A stretch of DNA of 64,000 nt from assembly GCF_024679095.1 (NCBI RefSeq), contig NC_066516.1, positions 23,026,535 to 23,090,534 on the forward strand, in the 5' to 3' direction. This document shows, one piece after another, positions 43,523 to 54,250 of this stretch. The notes under the pieces are model-generated. The model was not told the DNA's origin. It searched no databases and saw only the letters and a program-made list of their open reading frames with translations. A program made the translations under genes and the position numbers. The DNA comes from Eriocheir sinensis (lineage: Eukaryota > Arthropoda > Malacostraca > Decapoda > Varunidae). The first letter of the stretch is position 1. Every line of letters starts with the position of its first letter.

Positions 43523-43700
43523 TTCTATGGTCTCCTCCTCCTCCTCCTCTTTGTCTCACGTTCACTGTATCTATGGTCTCCTCCTCCTCCTCCTCCTCCT
43601 CCTCCTCCTCCTCCTCCTCTTCCTCTTCTTTCTCCTCCTCTTTCTCTCTCTCTCGTTTACTGTATCTATGGTCTCCTCCTCCTCCTCCTCCTCTTCCTCA
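43464..43700. repeat. (CT)n then TCC triplet units
   Basis: (CT)n at about 43464-43519, then three units of CTGTATCTATGGTCTCC or TTTCTATGGTCTCC followed by TCC runs of different length. Confidence 0.9.
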
Positions 43701-43985
43701 CGTCACGTTCGCCGGCGCACCATTTCTTAATCAAGTCATTCATGCGTGGCCAACTTGACACCTCACCTAAGAGCCTCTCCTCAGCCCTCGATCGCCCGGC
43801 CTCTTGCGTCTGTCTCGGCCCGAAGGAGGGAGTGTAAGGCGAGAAGAAGGGCTGTCGGGAGGGAGAAAGGAAGGGAAGAGCATGAAAAGAAGGGAGGAGC
43901 AAAGGGCAAGGGTGGAGGGACTCTTTCTTTACATGATACTGAGAGAGAAAGGAAGGGAAGAGCAATTAAGGGCAAGGTTCTGTTT
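43701..43985. other. Unassigned interval
   Basis: A GC-rich patch at 43700-43830 turns into purine DNA related to the following array. No gene was recognised. Confidence 0.4.
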
Positions 43986-43989
43986 TGGC

Positions 43990-45075
43990 TGATGTAAGAA
44001 GGGTTGTTAGGAGAGAGAGAAAGGAAGGGAAGAGCAAGGACAAGGGGAAAGGTTCTGTTTTTGTCTGTTAAAAGAAAGGCTGTTGGGAGAGAGAAAGGAA
44101 GGGAAGAGCAAGGACAAGGGGGAAGGTTCTGTTTTTGGCTGCTAAAAGAAAGGCTGTTGGGAGAGAAAAAGGCAGGAAAGAGCAAGAGCAAGGGGGAAGA
44201 TTCTGTTTTTGTCTGTTAAAAAGAAAGGCTGTTGGGAGAGAAAAAGGAAGGGAAGAGCAAGGACAAGGGGAAAGGTTCTGTTTTTGTCTGTTAAAAGAAA
44301 GGCTGTTGGGAGAGAAAAAGGCAGGAAAGAGCAAGAGCAAGGGGGAAGGTTCTGTTTTGGCTGTTAAAAGAAAGGCTGTTGGGAGAGAGAAAGGAAGGAA
44401 AGGGCAAGAGCAAGGGGGAAGGTTCTGTTTTGCCTGTTAAAAGAAAGGCTGTTGGGAGAGAGAAAGGAAGGAAAGAGCAAGAGCAAGGGGGAAGGTTCTG
44501 TTTTTGTCTGTTAAAAGAAAGGCTGTTGGGAGAGAGAAAGGCAGGAAAGGGCAAGAGCAAGGGGGAAGGTTCTGTTTTTGTCTGTTAAAAGAAAGGCTGT
44601 TGGGAGAGAAAAAGGCAGGAAAGAGCAAGAGCAAGGGGAAAGGTTCTGTTTTTGTCTGTTAAAAGAAAGGCTGTTGGGAGAGAGAAAGGAAGGAAAGAGC
44701 AAGAGCAAGGGGGAAGGTTCTGTTTTGGCTGTTAAAAGGAAGGCTGTTGGGAGAGAAAAAGGCAGGAAAGAGCAAGAGCAAGGGGGAAGGTTCTGTTTTG
44801 GCTGTTAAAAGAAAGGCTGTTGGGAGAGAGAAAGGAAGGAAAGGGCAAGAGCAAGGGGGAAGGTTCTGTTTTTGTCTGTTAAAAGAAAGGCTGTTGGGAG
44901 AGAGAAAGGAAGGAAAGAGCAAGAGCAAGGGGGAAGATTCTGTTTTTGTCTGTTAAAAAGAAAGGCTGTTGGGAGAGAAAAAGGCAGGAAAGAGCAAGAG
45001 CAAGGGGGAAGGTTCTGTTTTTGTCTGTTAAAAGAAAGGCTGTTGGGAGAGAGAGAAAGGAAGGAGAGGACAAAG
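43990..45075. repeat. 74-bp tandem array, about 15 copies
   Basis: AAAGGCTGTTGGGAGAGA starts units at about 44075, 44149, 44223, 44297 and so on to 45034. Each carries AGGAAGAGCAAG-type purines and GGTTCTGTTTTTGTCTGTTA or TTGGCTGTTA. Since 74 is not a multiple of three, each ORF over it (65-101 codons, both strands) reads the unit in rotating frames. Confidence 0.95.
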
Positions 45076-45079
45076 AGCA

Positions 45080-45255
45080 ATGAGTAAGGAGCTCTTTCTC
45101 ACTTAAATGGCAGCTTCAGGAGGGTTAGAATTATCAAAGGAGGATGTGAAAGAGAAGGAGAAGGGAAAGAATAAAGGTAGCAGGGAGGGAAAAAGGAAGG
45201 AGTGAAGGTACCAGGGAGGAAGAATGGAAGGAGTAATGATTGGAGTAGGAAAGGG
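45080..45255. other. Purine-rich unassigned DNA
   Basis: GAGGAAGAATGGAAGGAG-like repeats of about 30 bp. No gene. Confidence 0.5.
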
Positions 45256-45259
45256 AGGT

Positions 45260-45395
45260 GTATTTTTTTTTTACATCAAAGGATACGGCTCGAGGTCAAC
45301 AAAAAGAGTACACACACACAAAAAAAAAAAAAAAGCCGCTCCCACAATAGTAAAGAGTAGGCAAAAGAGAGGTCAGTTTCGGGTGGAATGTTGCA
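45260..45395 (-). mobile_element. SINE-like retroposon copy
   Basis: Poly-T, ACATCAAAGGATACGGCTCG, AGGTCAACAAAAAGAGTAC, poly-A, AGCCGCTCCCACAATAG, AAAGAGTAGGCAAAAGAGAG, GTCAGTTTCGGGTGG. The CGCTACTCGC segment is deleted. Confidence 0.75.
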
Positions 45396-45498
45396 TGCTT
45401 ATATTTTGCCTCTTTAGAATCGTCTCGCGTGACTCATCTTCAGGGTGTGTGTGTGTGTGTGGGGGGGTTGCATAATTGAGTGAAGAAGTGCCAGGTAT

Positions 45499-45599
<101 letters not shown>

Positions 45600-46300
45600 T
45601 AATAAGAGGAGGGGGTCTTCCTCTTATCGCTCCTTACACTGATCTTACGTGACCGGCATCTTCTTTTTCAGGTAGGTTTAAATCAGCATCAAGTGGCAGG
45701 AGGAGGAGGAGGAGGAGGGGGGAGTGTGAGACGGGTCGAGTATGTAGTGTCTGTGAGTGTGTTTCTTATTAACCATGACTAAGGGTGCGTGAGTGCGTGT
45801 GTGCGTGTGTGTATTTATGTGTCAGCATCATTGAGGCAGACCGACTTGCACTTCACACGCATAATTGTTCCCGTTGTCTGCAAGTATTGGAATGAGGGCG
45901 ACTTGAGTGTGTGGGGGCGGTGGAGGAGGGGGTGGGGAGGAAGGAGTGGGCGGGTGTGAGTGGGTGTGAGTGGGAAGGAAGAGGTTGTAGGGTGATTTCA
46001 GGATGGAGTGAGTTGCTATCGGGATGGGTTTAGTGTGTAGGGGGGGGAGGAAGGAGTGGGCGGGTAGGTTGCCTGTGTGAGTGAGATGGAAGAGGGAGTT
46101 GGGTGATTTCAGGATGGAGGGAGTTGCTATCGGGATGGGTTTAGTGTGTATTGAGGAGGGGAAGAAAGTAGGGGGAAGGGGGAGGAAGGAGTGGGCGGGT
46201 AGGTTGCCTGTGTGAGTGGAAGGAAGAGGGAGTGGGGTGATTTCAGTATGGAGTGAGTTGCTATCGGGATGGGTTTAGTGTGTATTGAGGAGGGGAAGAA
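45600..46300. repeat. G-rich tandem units of about 113-132 bp
   Basis: GTTGCTATCGGGATGGGTTT occurs at about 46012, 46124 and 46257, with GTGATTTCAGGATGGAG upstream and GGAAGGAGTGGGCGGGT in between. The leftward part (45600-45900) is unassigned. Confidence 0.8.
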
Positions 46301-46304
46301 AGTA

Positions 46305-46560
46305 GGAATTATAGAAGGGGAAGAAAACGATCGAAAATAGAGAAGGAGAAGAAAGGGGAGAAAGAAGAGAAGGTGGACCTATATCAAACGAGCTTAAAGA
46401 AATGTAAAAAAAAAAAAAATAATAATAACAACAACAACTGGATACTCATTTATATTTTTCATTCATTCATGTTTTTGAGCAATGAAAATAGAAAGATGGA
46501 AGAGAAAAAGGGAAGGAAGGAAGGAAGCTACATCGCCCCTCTACACACAGGGCGAGGAAG
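46305..46560. repeat. Right copy of the duplicated segment
   Basis: Counterpart of 43240-43470: GGGGAAGAAAACGATCGAAA, AGAAGGTGGACCTATATCAA, ACTGGATACTCATTTATATT, CATGTTTTTGAGCAATGAAA and GAAGCTACATCGCCCCTCTA. Differences are mainly in poly-A and AAC run lengths. Confidence 0.85.
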
Positions 46561-46578
46561 GAGTGGGCGGGATGAGTT

Positions 46579-46579
46579 T

Positions 46580-46667
<88 letters not shown>
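46579..46667. repeat. (GA)n microsatellite
   Basis: About 44 GA units. Confidence 0.97.
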
Positions 46668-46669
<2 letters not shown>

Positions 46670-46670
<1 letters not shown>

Positions 46671-47400
46671 CAGCAAGGAGAGGGAAGAATGGCGTGGTTC
46701 CTTAGCGAGGTGAATTAGTGAGTGTTCGGGAGTGGAAAAAAGTGGAAGAGTGAAGCGGGTGAGGAAGAAGTAGACGGGGAGAAATTTCGTATGTTGGGGG
46801 GAGGGGGGGGGTGATGAAGGACGGAGAAGGGAGTGAGTGGGAGTTAGGGTGACGGGAGGACGGTGTGGGTTGTACTAAACGGCGGGGTTTTTAGTGAGTA
46901 ATGGGGAGTGGAAGGGAGTACGTGGCTGGAGGAAGGTTGGAAGGAGCGGGCTGAGTGATATGCATGCGTGAGGCAGAAAGGAAGGAATCGAGGTGCGGGG
47001 AGGATGGTGTGGGTTCTTAACAAGGGGAGTGGAAGGGAGTTCAGTAGGAGGGGTGAGTTTAAAAGGTTGTGGGCGGGGTGTGTCTCCTAGCAGAGTGAGT
47101 TTAGTGTAGGCATGAGTGTAGGGGAGTAGAAGGGAGTACTAGGAGGGGATTTTATTGGGGGGTGGAAGGGAGTGTCAGGAGGAGGGGTGAGTTTGAAAGA
47201 CTGTGGGCGGGGTGTGGGCGTAGCGGACCAAGTGGGTGGAGGAGGGCGGCGCCGCGGGGGTGGTGATTTGAAGGGCGGCACTTGTGTGGGTGCTTGAAGG
47301 AGGGCAGGCAGGAAGGAAGGAGGTGGAGGGGGGGGCAGGGAAGAAGGGAAGGGGGGGGGGGGCTAGTCAGAACTCGATACAAGCTCCCCTTATGGCGCTG
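46670..47400. repeat. G-rich degenerate array
   Basis: GGAAGGGAGT, GGTGAGTTTGAAAG/GGTGAGTTTAAAAG and GGGCGGGGTGTG recur at irregular spacing (about 47050-47220 clearest). Runs of G near 46797 and 47352. No gene was recognised. Confidence 0.55.
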
Positions 47401-47418
47401 CACACTCTAAAGCCTAAC

Positions 47419-47419
<1 letters not shown>

Positions 47420-47477
<58 letters not shown>
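47420..47477. repeat. (CA)n microsatellite
   Basis: About 28 CA units. Confidence 0.95.
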
Positions 47478-47479
<2 letters not shown>

Positions 47480-47920
47480 TTCATTCATCCAACAACAACA
47501 AAACTAGGTACAAAAAGGAGGATATTAAAGAGTATGTTCAGTGAATACCAAAATAAACGCTAGACAACCTCGCATGCATAAACATCATCACATAACCCGA
47601 TACTTAATGATCTCGACTAATCTTTCCTGCAGTCATTCTATTTTATTATTATCATTTTTTTTTTTTTACATTCCCCGAAGCGACGTATCCACTCATGTCT
47701 CGAGAATATTAAAGCTATCAACGCCTTTTGGATGCATGGCGTTCTCCTAGGCAAACAAGCGCGAGGGGAATGAATGGCAGGGGTGGCGGCGTCTACGTGC
47801 AGGGAGGAAGCATGTGACCGGCAGGTGATGGCAGGTAGAGAGAGGAAAAAATGTTTGATTATTAGTGTAAGAAGGACAAAGGGAGTAAGAGGGGGTAAAG
47901 AAGGAAGGGAGGGAGGGATA
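47480..47920. other. Unassigned interval
   Basis: AT-rich then mixed sequence; ORFs of 69-86 codons are unrecognised. Confidence 0.35.
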
Positions 47921-47924
47921 GTTT

Positions 47925-48248
47925 CTTAGGTTTGGTTAGGTTAGGTTTTGTTTGGTCTGGTTAGGTTAGGTTAGGTTAGATTTGGTTAGTTTTTGTTTGG
48001 TTTGGTTAGGTTTGGTAAGGTTAAGTTTGGTTAGATTTGGTTAGATTTTGTTTGGTCTGGTTAGGTTAGATTTGGTTAGGTTAGGTTTGGTAAGGTTAGG
48101 TTAGGTTTTGTTTGGTCTGGTTAGGTTAGGTTTGGTAAGGTTAGGTTAGATTTGATTAGATTTTGTTTGGTCTGGTTAGGTTAGATTTGGTTAGGTTAGG
48201 TTTGGTTAGGTTTTGTTTGGTCTGGCTAGGTTAGATTTGGTTAGGTGA
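47925..48248. repeat. TTAGG/TTTGG telomere-like array
   Basis: GGTTAGGTTAGG mixed with GGTTTGGTTAGG and TTTTGTTTGGTCTGG. A subunit of 50-75 bp containing TTTTGTTTGGTCTGGTTAGG repeats about five times. Confidence 0.9.
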
Positions 48249-48358
48249 TAGAATGAGGAAAGGAAAAGGTTGGAAAAATATGTAAAGAATAACAAAAGGA
48301 GTATAAGAAGTGTAATAAGGAAGAGGGGGGAAAGGAGGAAGGGGAGGGTAGTCATAGG

Positions 48359-48430
48359 TCATTTTTTTTTTACCATGAAGGATGCTGCTCAAGGTAAACA
48401 AAAAAAAAAAAAAAAAAGGTCCGCTACAGA
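48359..48430 (-). mobile_element. SINE-like retroposon copy, truncated
   Basis: Poly-T, ACCATGAAGGATGCTGCTCA, AGGTAAAC, poly-A, GGTCCGCTAC. The body stops at the CGCTAC box. Confidence 0.65.
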
Positions 48431-48589
48431 AAAAAAATATCCCCCATTGACCTTAATGAATAATTCTTTGTAGGATGTATTCTAATGACCGATTTGGATG
48501 GAATATTTGGTGCTAACGAGAATACATTATCCGCTGGGTGTGTCCGGAATCGTAATGAGCGCAGCAGGTGGGGACCGCGGAGGAATACC

Positions 48590-49650
48590 TGTTTGACGTT
48601 TTTATTATATGTTATGTATGTATCTTTAACTCCCCAGCACCGATGACTCTCAGTGCTGATGGAAATACGAGTTTGTGTTACGCGTGTCAGCGCCGGGAGG
48701 TCTTACATGTGGGCGACGCGGATATATCGTTTATTTTGCATGATGTTTATTTTTTTCTTACTTTTATCCTGTTTTTTTTTGTATTGCTAGGGAGGAATAT
48801 ATATGTCACGTGTGTCATGGAACAGTCGTACGCAGCAGCAGGTGGGCGAAGAGGTTGTTATATGTTTACGCACGATATTTTTTTCTTATTTTTATCCTGT
48901 TTTTTTGTATTGCTAGGGAGGAATATATATGTCACGTGTGTCATGGAACAGTCGTAGGCAGCAGCAGGTGGGCGTAAAGGTTGTTATATGTTTACGCACG
49001 ATATTTTTTTCTTATTTTTATCCTGTTTTTTGTATTGCTAGGGAGGAATATATATGTCACGTGTGTCATGGAACAGTCGTACGCAGCAGCAGGTGGGCGC
49101 AGAGGTTGTTATATGTTTACGCACGATATATCTTTCTTATTCTTAACCTGTTTTTTGTATTGCTAGGGAGGAATATATCTGTAATGTGTGTCATGGAATA
49201 GTCGTAGGCAGCAGCAGGTGGGCGAAGAGATTGTTATGATTTCGCACGATATAATATTTTTTTTTTAATTTCCACATGTTATTTACTGATAATGGAAGAA
49301 ATATAAAATGTGTGTCAGTGACTCATAAGTGTAATAAGTGGGTGAAGAGCTTAGACTTTTTTGCATCATTTATATTCTTTTACTTTTCACTATTATTTTT
49401 ATTGTTAATGGAAGGTATTTTCAGTTAATCCTTTAGTGAATCATAAGTGTAACAAATGGGTGTTGGGGTAAGATTTTTTCGCATGGTATATTCTCCTTTT
49501 CATTATTTTTATTGCTAATTGAAGGTTGTTTAAGTTGCGTCCTTTAGTTAATCATAAGTGTAACAAATGGGTGCTGAGCTAAGATTTTTTCGCATGGTAT
49601 ATTCTCCTTTTCATTATATTTTATTGCTAATGGAAAATATCGTCACCCTC
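48590..49650. repeat. About 125-bp satellite with CACGTG boxes, fresh core and decayed flanks
   Basis: Core units start near 48790, 48914, 49040 and 49164 with GGGAGGAATATATATGTCAC, GTGTGTCATGGAACAGTCGT, GCAGCAGCAGGTGGGCG and TATATGTTTACGCACGATAT. Decayed units (TCATAAGTGTAACAAATGGG) continue at about 49325, 49440 and 49555, and a diverged one lies at about 48660. ORFs of 61-129 codons over it are repeats. Confidence 0.85.
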
Positions 49651-50105
49651 GTAAACAAACCTCCTAAGTCATTATTTTCTACATTACAGGAAATCAGAAA
49701 AAAAACTGTCATTATCTCATTTGGCTTAAGATTTAGGCAGGAACGAAAAGGTCAATTCCAGAACACTCAAACCCTGAATGACGAAGGCAACTATACAGAA
49801 ATGGGCGTCACTTGATGAAAAATTGATGTAGACAAAAACCTGGAAATCGATGAAAAATAACTTAGGCAATTATTTTATGAGGGTGACGATATGTTACCTA
49901 TATCACTGAATCATGAGTGTAACAGGTGGTTGAAGGATGGATTATTGATTGACTGTTTCTTCTCCCTCTGTAATAACCATGAGGAGTAACTCTTTCTTTT
50001 CTTGCCCCCAGCAGGTAGGTGTCAAATGACCCACGCGAGTCACCTGAGGCACGGAGGGACAGGTAGAGTGAAGTTTAATTACTGTTTAAATGCTTACGTG
50101 TGAAG
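49651..50105. other. Unassigned AT-rich interval
   Basis: Includes a possible last decayed satellite unit near 49900-49940 (TCATGAGTGTAACAGGTGG). No gene was recognised. Confidence 0.4.
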
Positions 50106-50108
50106 CTG

Positions 50109-50111
<3 letters not shown>

Positions 50112-50170
<59 letters not shown>
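50112..50170. repeat. (GT)n microsatellite
   Basis: About 29 GT units. Confidence 0.95.
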
Positions 50171-50171
<1 letters not shown>

Positions 50172-50269
50172 GTAACCATCACCTTACGATCTGTCTGTCT
50201 GTCTGTCTTATGCACCTGTGAATGTTGAACTTTCCCATTATATGTTTCCTTCAATTTACTGTTCCTCGT

Positions 50270-50820
50270 TTTTTTTTAATGGAGGAGGGGGGTAAGGAGC
50301 AGAAGGGGTGATGGATGACAGATAGACAGGCCGGCTTTTCTTTATACATCTCTTCTATTTCTTTTCTCTATCCAGCTTTTTTTTTATTATTGTCGTGGAC
50401 GCTTAAGATTGTCTCCTCTTCATTGCTCTTCATCTGTTTTTCGTGGGAAGGTATTAGATGACAGGGAGATTCTTCTTTTGCTTGTCTCAGTACACCTTTT
50501 CTACTTCCTCCCTACGCTCAAATTTATAGCCGTGAATACCCAGGATCAATATCTAAGTTTGTCTCCATTGCTCTTTACCTTTTTTTCGTGGGAAGGTGTT
50601 AGATGACAGGGAGGTTCTTCGTCAACCCGTCACTCTGCATCCTTCTCACCTCCTCCCCACGCCAGATTTGTAGCCGTGAATACCTAAGTTTATCTCTCTT
50701 TAATACTCTTTACCTATTTTTCGTGGGAAGGGGTTACATGACAGGGAGGTTCTTCGTCAACCCGTCTATGTACATCTCTCTCACTTCCTCCCCACGCCCA
50801 GATTTGTAACTCGGCCGTCA
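50270..50820. repeat. About 130-150-bp tandem units
   Basis: TTTTTCGTGGGAAGG(T/G)(G)TTA...GATGACAGGGAG recurs at about 50438, 50585 and 50719, each with CTTCCTCCC and GCCGTGAATACC or GATTTGTA phrases. A diverged unit precedes at about 50290. Confidence 0.8.
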
Positions 50821-51130
50821 GTCTGTTCATAAGTGCTGACATGATTTACTGCCCTTCTTCATATGCTCTGCTGAGGGAAGGAGGGCGCAGAAGAGGGGAG
50901 GGTGGGTGGGTGAGTGGATACCGGGTTCGTTTATTTGTGTATGCTTGTTTTCCGCCTCCCCTCCATGTCTAACCTCGCAGCATAACCACGAAAATAATAA
51001 ACAAGTAGATGGAGATAGATAGATATAAAAATGAGAGATAAGTAGACGCGACGTACTTTTTTTAATTTATTTTTTTGTCTCAAAACTTCTTTCCCACTTC
51101 TTCTTCATTCCTAGTCTTGCAATATAGCCA
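50821..51130. other. Unassigned interval with AGAT repeats
   Basis: Mixed sequence ending in short GATA/AGAT repeats near 51017-51040. No gene. Confidence 0.4.
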
Positions 51131-51450
51131 TAAAAACAATAGATGCATAGATATGGATAGATAGATAGATAGATAGATAAAGATGGGTAGAGAGACACCT
51201 TCCTCCAGTCTCTCCCCCACTTCCTCTTCCCTTCTTGCCTCTCTTCACCAGATAAACAAATACACTTTCCTCCAATCCTTCTTCCTTCCTTCCTACTCCC
51301 TTTCCTCTGGCCTTCTCCTTCCCTCTTTTCAATAGATAGATAAACATATACACTTTCCTCCAATCTTTCTTCCTTCCTTCTTTCTCCCTTTCCTCTTTCT
51401 TTCTTCTTCCCTCTTTTCAACAGATAGATAAACAGAGACCCCTTCCTCCA
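51131..51450. repeat. GATA repeats and about 70-90-bp pyrimidine units
   Basis: GATAGATAGATA at 51155-51180; CACTTTCCTCCAATC with GATAGATAAACA recurs at about 51260, 51350 and 51437. Confidence 0.7.
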
Positions 51451-51655
51451 ATCCCTCTCCCTTCCTTTTCATTTAACTTCCTCTTTCTCTTTCCTTCTCT
51501 CACTACCATCTTAGAACTCGCCTGATTGCCACATCTCCGCAAATAGACGTCTAAGTGCTGTTTTCCTTTCCTTCCTTCCGTCTCCCTACCATCCTTCCTT
51601 CCTTTCCCTCTCTTTCCTTCTCCTTCCTTCCCTCTACCTTCCTAATAATCCTGTG
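51451..51655. other. Pyrimidine-rich unassigned DNA
   Basis: CCTTCC/CTTTCC-rich with no gene. Confidence 0.5.
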
Positions 51656-51656
51656 C

Positions 51657-51740
51657 ACCATGAACCCTAAGAAAACACTCATTAGAACCTGACTGATCTT
51701 TTTTGGGGGGCGGAAGCGTCTGAGAACATATAACTGTACA
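51657..51740 (-). mobile_element. MITE fragment
   Basis: ACCATGAACCCTAAGAAAAC, ACTCATTAGAACCTGACTGA, then GCGGAAGCGTCTGAGAACAT. The CTTTGACC part is replaced by T and G runs. Confidence 0.65.
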
Positions 51741-51860
51741 CTCCTACTGTCTTTCCTATTCCCCCACCTGTACCTTCACCACTAGACCGCTTGCTCTTCG
51801 TACTATACCCTTGATAAAAAAAAGAATACCGATCCGGGAGTGTTAGCGTTGGAGGGCAAG

Positions 51861-52266
51861 ATGGGGAAGAGAGAGGAAGGACGGCGGCGGCGGGAAGGCA
51901 GGCGGAGGACCACCCGAGAGTCAGTGGCCAGCGCTGTGCCTCACGCCACCTGCCAAAACAAACTGAGCCCCAAAAATTCACTTTCCTTTCATCGTCTCTA
52001 TGAACCCCGCCCGCTGACCCACCCACACGCTCGCAACACACCCCAGGGCCTTAGTAGTGGCAGTAGTAGTAGTAGTGGTGGTAAAGTAAGGGCAGAATTA
52101 CTAGTAGCACGAGCAGCAATAAAGTTAATGGAAATAAGTACAGATCTTGATGTAATATTGGGGTACAAAATGGAAATTGAGGTGAATGATCATAAGAGAT
52201 TTAATAAAGTGATGCAATGGGAAGGTAGAGAGGGAGAAGTAAGATACGAGGTATGGCAAAGGATGT
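51861..52266 (+). CDS. Open reading frame of 134 codons, doubtful
   Basis: An ATG at 51861 in AAGATGG context opens a frame to TGA at 52266. It begins with a very basic Arg/Glu-rich stretch and passes through a Ser/Gly run coded by an AGT repeat. It ends in a segment (about 52140-52270) that is repeated in decayed form to 52510. Nothing is recognised. The first 25 codons, GC-rich and non-repetitive, are the more gene-like part. Confidence 0.15.
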
Positions 52267-52515
52267 GACGAAGAGAAAATAAGATACACTGAAGTAATAA
52301 AGAGGAACATAAAATAAATGAGGTGCAAGATAGTAAGAGACGAAATAAAGTGACTGGTGTAATGAGATGGCAGTGCAGAAGTGACGTACTGGGTGATGAA
52401 AGATGGAAACACTTGATACACTTGGAACACCTGAAATGTGAAATAAGATGATGAAACGAGAGGAGGGAGAGGGAGAGGTTAGGTAAGAAGGATGGCAAAG
52501 GATGTGACGAATGTA
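52170..52515. repeat. Two to three decayed tandem units
   Basis: ATGGCAAAGGATGTGACGAA occurs at about 52253 and 52492; GTGATGCAATGGGAAGG, GTAATGAGATGGCAGTG and GATGATGAAACGAGAGG begin related pieces. Confidence 0.6.
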
Positions 52516-53000
52516 ATAAAATTGTTACTATTATTATATCAGTATATTATTTCCTTTTGCACACACCTTTTACTTTGCTTCTCACTCTTTATTATTTTTT
52601 CTCCCACCATTCATCTATTTTTCTCTTTACTACCTCAATAGTATATCAGTTTATCTTTATTTTACACTTCAATACGTTTTCTTTTTACTACCTCAATATT
52701 ACATCAGTTTGTCTTTATTTACACTTCATTTTCTTTTTATCACCTCAATATTACGTCAGTCTACCTTTAATTTGCACTTCAATACGTTATTTTTACCACC
52801 CTTAACTTCCTGCTTCGCTGCTCTCCAATTACACCCATCACTATTTTAATCTCTATTTAATCCTCAATATTACATCAGTTTACCTTTAATTTGCACTTCA
52901 ATACGTTTTTTTTACCACCCTTAACTTCCTGCTTCGCTGCCTTATCATCACACCCATCACTGTTTTAATCTCTTACCATCTATCACCTCATTTTATCTAC
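52516..53000. repeat. T-rich tandem array, about 60-140 bp periods
   Basis: CACTTCAATACGTT, TACCTCAATATTACATCAGT and TTTACCACCCTTAACTTCCTGCTTCG-type phrases recur at about 52640-52950; the last is duplicated near 52795 and 52913. Confidence 0.75.
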
Positions 53001-53408
53001 TGCTCTATGACGTCAGTTTATCATTTTTCCTCTTTCTTACACCATTTATCACCTCTGTACTTCTTCCTCTCTTCCCTCTCTTTACATCAATCATTTTTAT
53101 TTAACTTCATATATTCATTGACAAGTTTGTTTTTCTCGAGGTATTTTTTCCCATCATTTGTCTTTCATACACTTCATTACATCCTTCAACATTCCATACC
53201 TTCTTTCCCTCTCTATCTTCTTATTTCATCATTTTTTTTTTCCTTCATTATATTCTTCAACGGCCTTTTATCTCATTCTTTATATATTTTTTAACAAGTC
53301 TTACCTTCCTTCAAATCACAGGAGAGTTTTTCATTTGGTCGCCCTCTAACATATCCACACACACCATAGTAGTAGTAGTAGTAATAGTAGTAATAGTAGT
53401 TGTAGTAG
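53001..53408. other. AT/pyrimidine-rich interval
   Basis: TTTCATCATTTTT-rich DNA and a short AGT run at 53370-53410. ORFs are hydrophobic low-complexity; no gene. Confidence 0.45.
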
Positions 53409-53414
53409 TAATAG

Positions 53415-53475
53415 CTTCTGGTGAGGTGGTTGGTTCTCTGCATGGCTGGACGTGGGTTCGATATCCATTGTCTTG
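53415..53475 (+). mobile_element. Possible tRNA-derived SINE head
   Basis: TGGTGAGGTGGTTGG at 53419 fits a polymerase III A box and GGTTCGATATCC at 53455 fits a B box. Spacing is a little short for a functional tRNA and no cloverleaf was closed by eye. Confidence 0.3.
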
Positions 53476-53682
53476 CAGTTAGCCTTCACGCCGCGGTGCC
53501 CAAGTTTTCTGTCTCCATCATTGTTTGGGTGAGGGGGGAGGGGTGGGAGGGTGTTTTGGGTGAAGGGGGGAGGGAGAGAGGGAGCAGGGAGTGGGTGGGT
53601 TAGGGAGGGAGGGAGGGAGTGACAGAAGAAAACGTGCCCGACGCTCAAGTTCTTCTTTTCCGATCCTCATTTTTAGGGGAAA

Positions 53683-53686
<4 letters not shown>
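53476..53686. other. G-rich unassigned DNA
   Basis: GGGAGGGAGG runs at 53528-53620. No gene. Confidence 0.4.

Positions 53687-53755
<69 letters not shown>
53687..53755. repeat. (GT)n microsatellite
   Basis: About 34 GT units. Confidence 0.97.
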
Positions 53756-53757
<2 letters not shown>

Positions 53758-53959
53758 CGAGAATGAAAGCAAGGAAAGAAAACCTGAAGAAAGGAAAAGA
53801 AATGGAAAGAGAAGAACGCGAAGGAAGAAAATAGGAAAATGAAAAAAAGGAATGAGAATGAAAAGAGAGAAAGAAGGAAGAGAAGGAAAAATAAGAAGGA
53901 AAATAAAGAAGAGAATGGGTGTAAGAATAGGTCAGAAGAAAAGAAAAGGAGACGAAAAA

Positions 53960-54025
<66 letters not shown>
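53756..54025. repeat. Purine tract ending in (CT)n-(GT)n
   Basis: GAAAAGAAA-type DNA to 53965, (CT)n at 53967-53990 and (GT)n at 53991-54024. Confidence 0.9.
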
Positions 54026-54028
<3 letters not shown>

Positions 54029-54250
54029 CATGAACGTGACGAGACTCTACGATTACTTTCCTTTCCTTTTATATATTATTTCTTAACTATTATCACTGGA
54101 GGAGCCAAACGCATGAGTGTACGAAGCGGAGGTGAAGGAGCGGACGATAGGCGGAGCACAGGTTATGGTGAAACGCTACAAAGTCCACGCCACCGAGAAC
54201 GTCTTATCAACGGACTTATCTTTGAGTCTCTTCACCTGTGCTTGTGATAC
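54026..54250. other. Unassigned interval
   Basis: Mixed non-repetitive sequence; no gene recognised. Confidence 0.35.
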
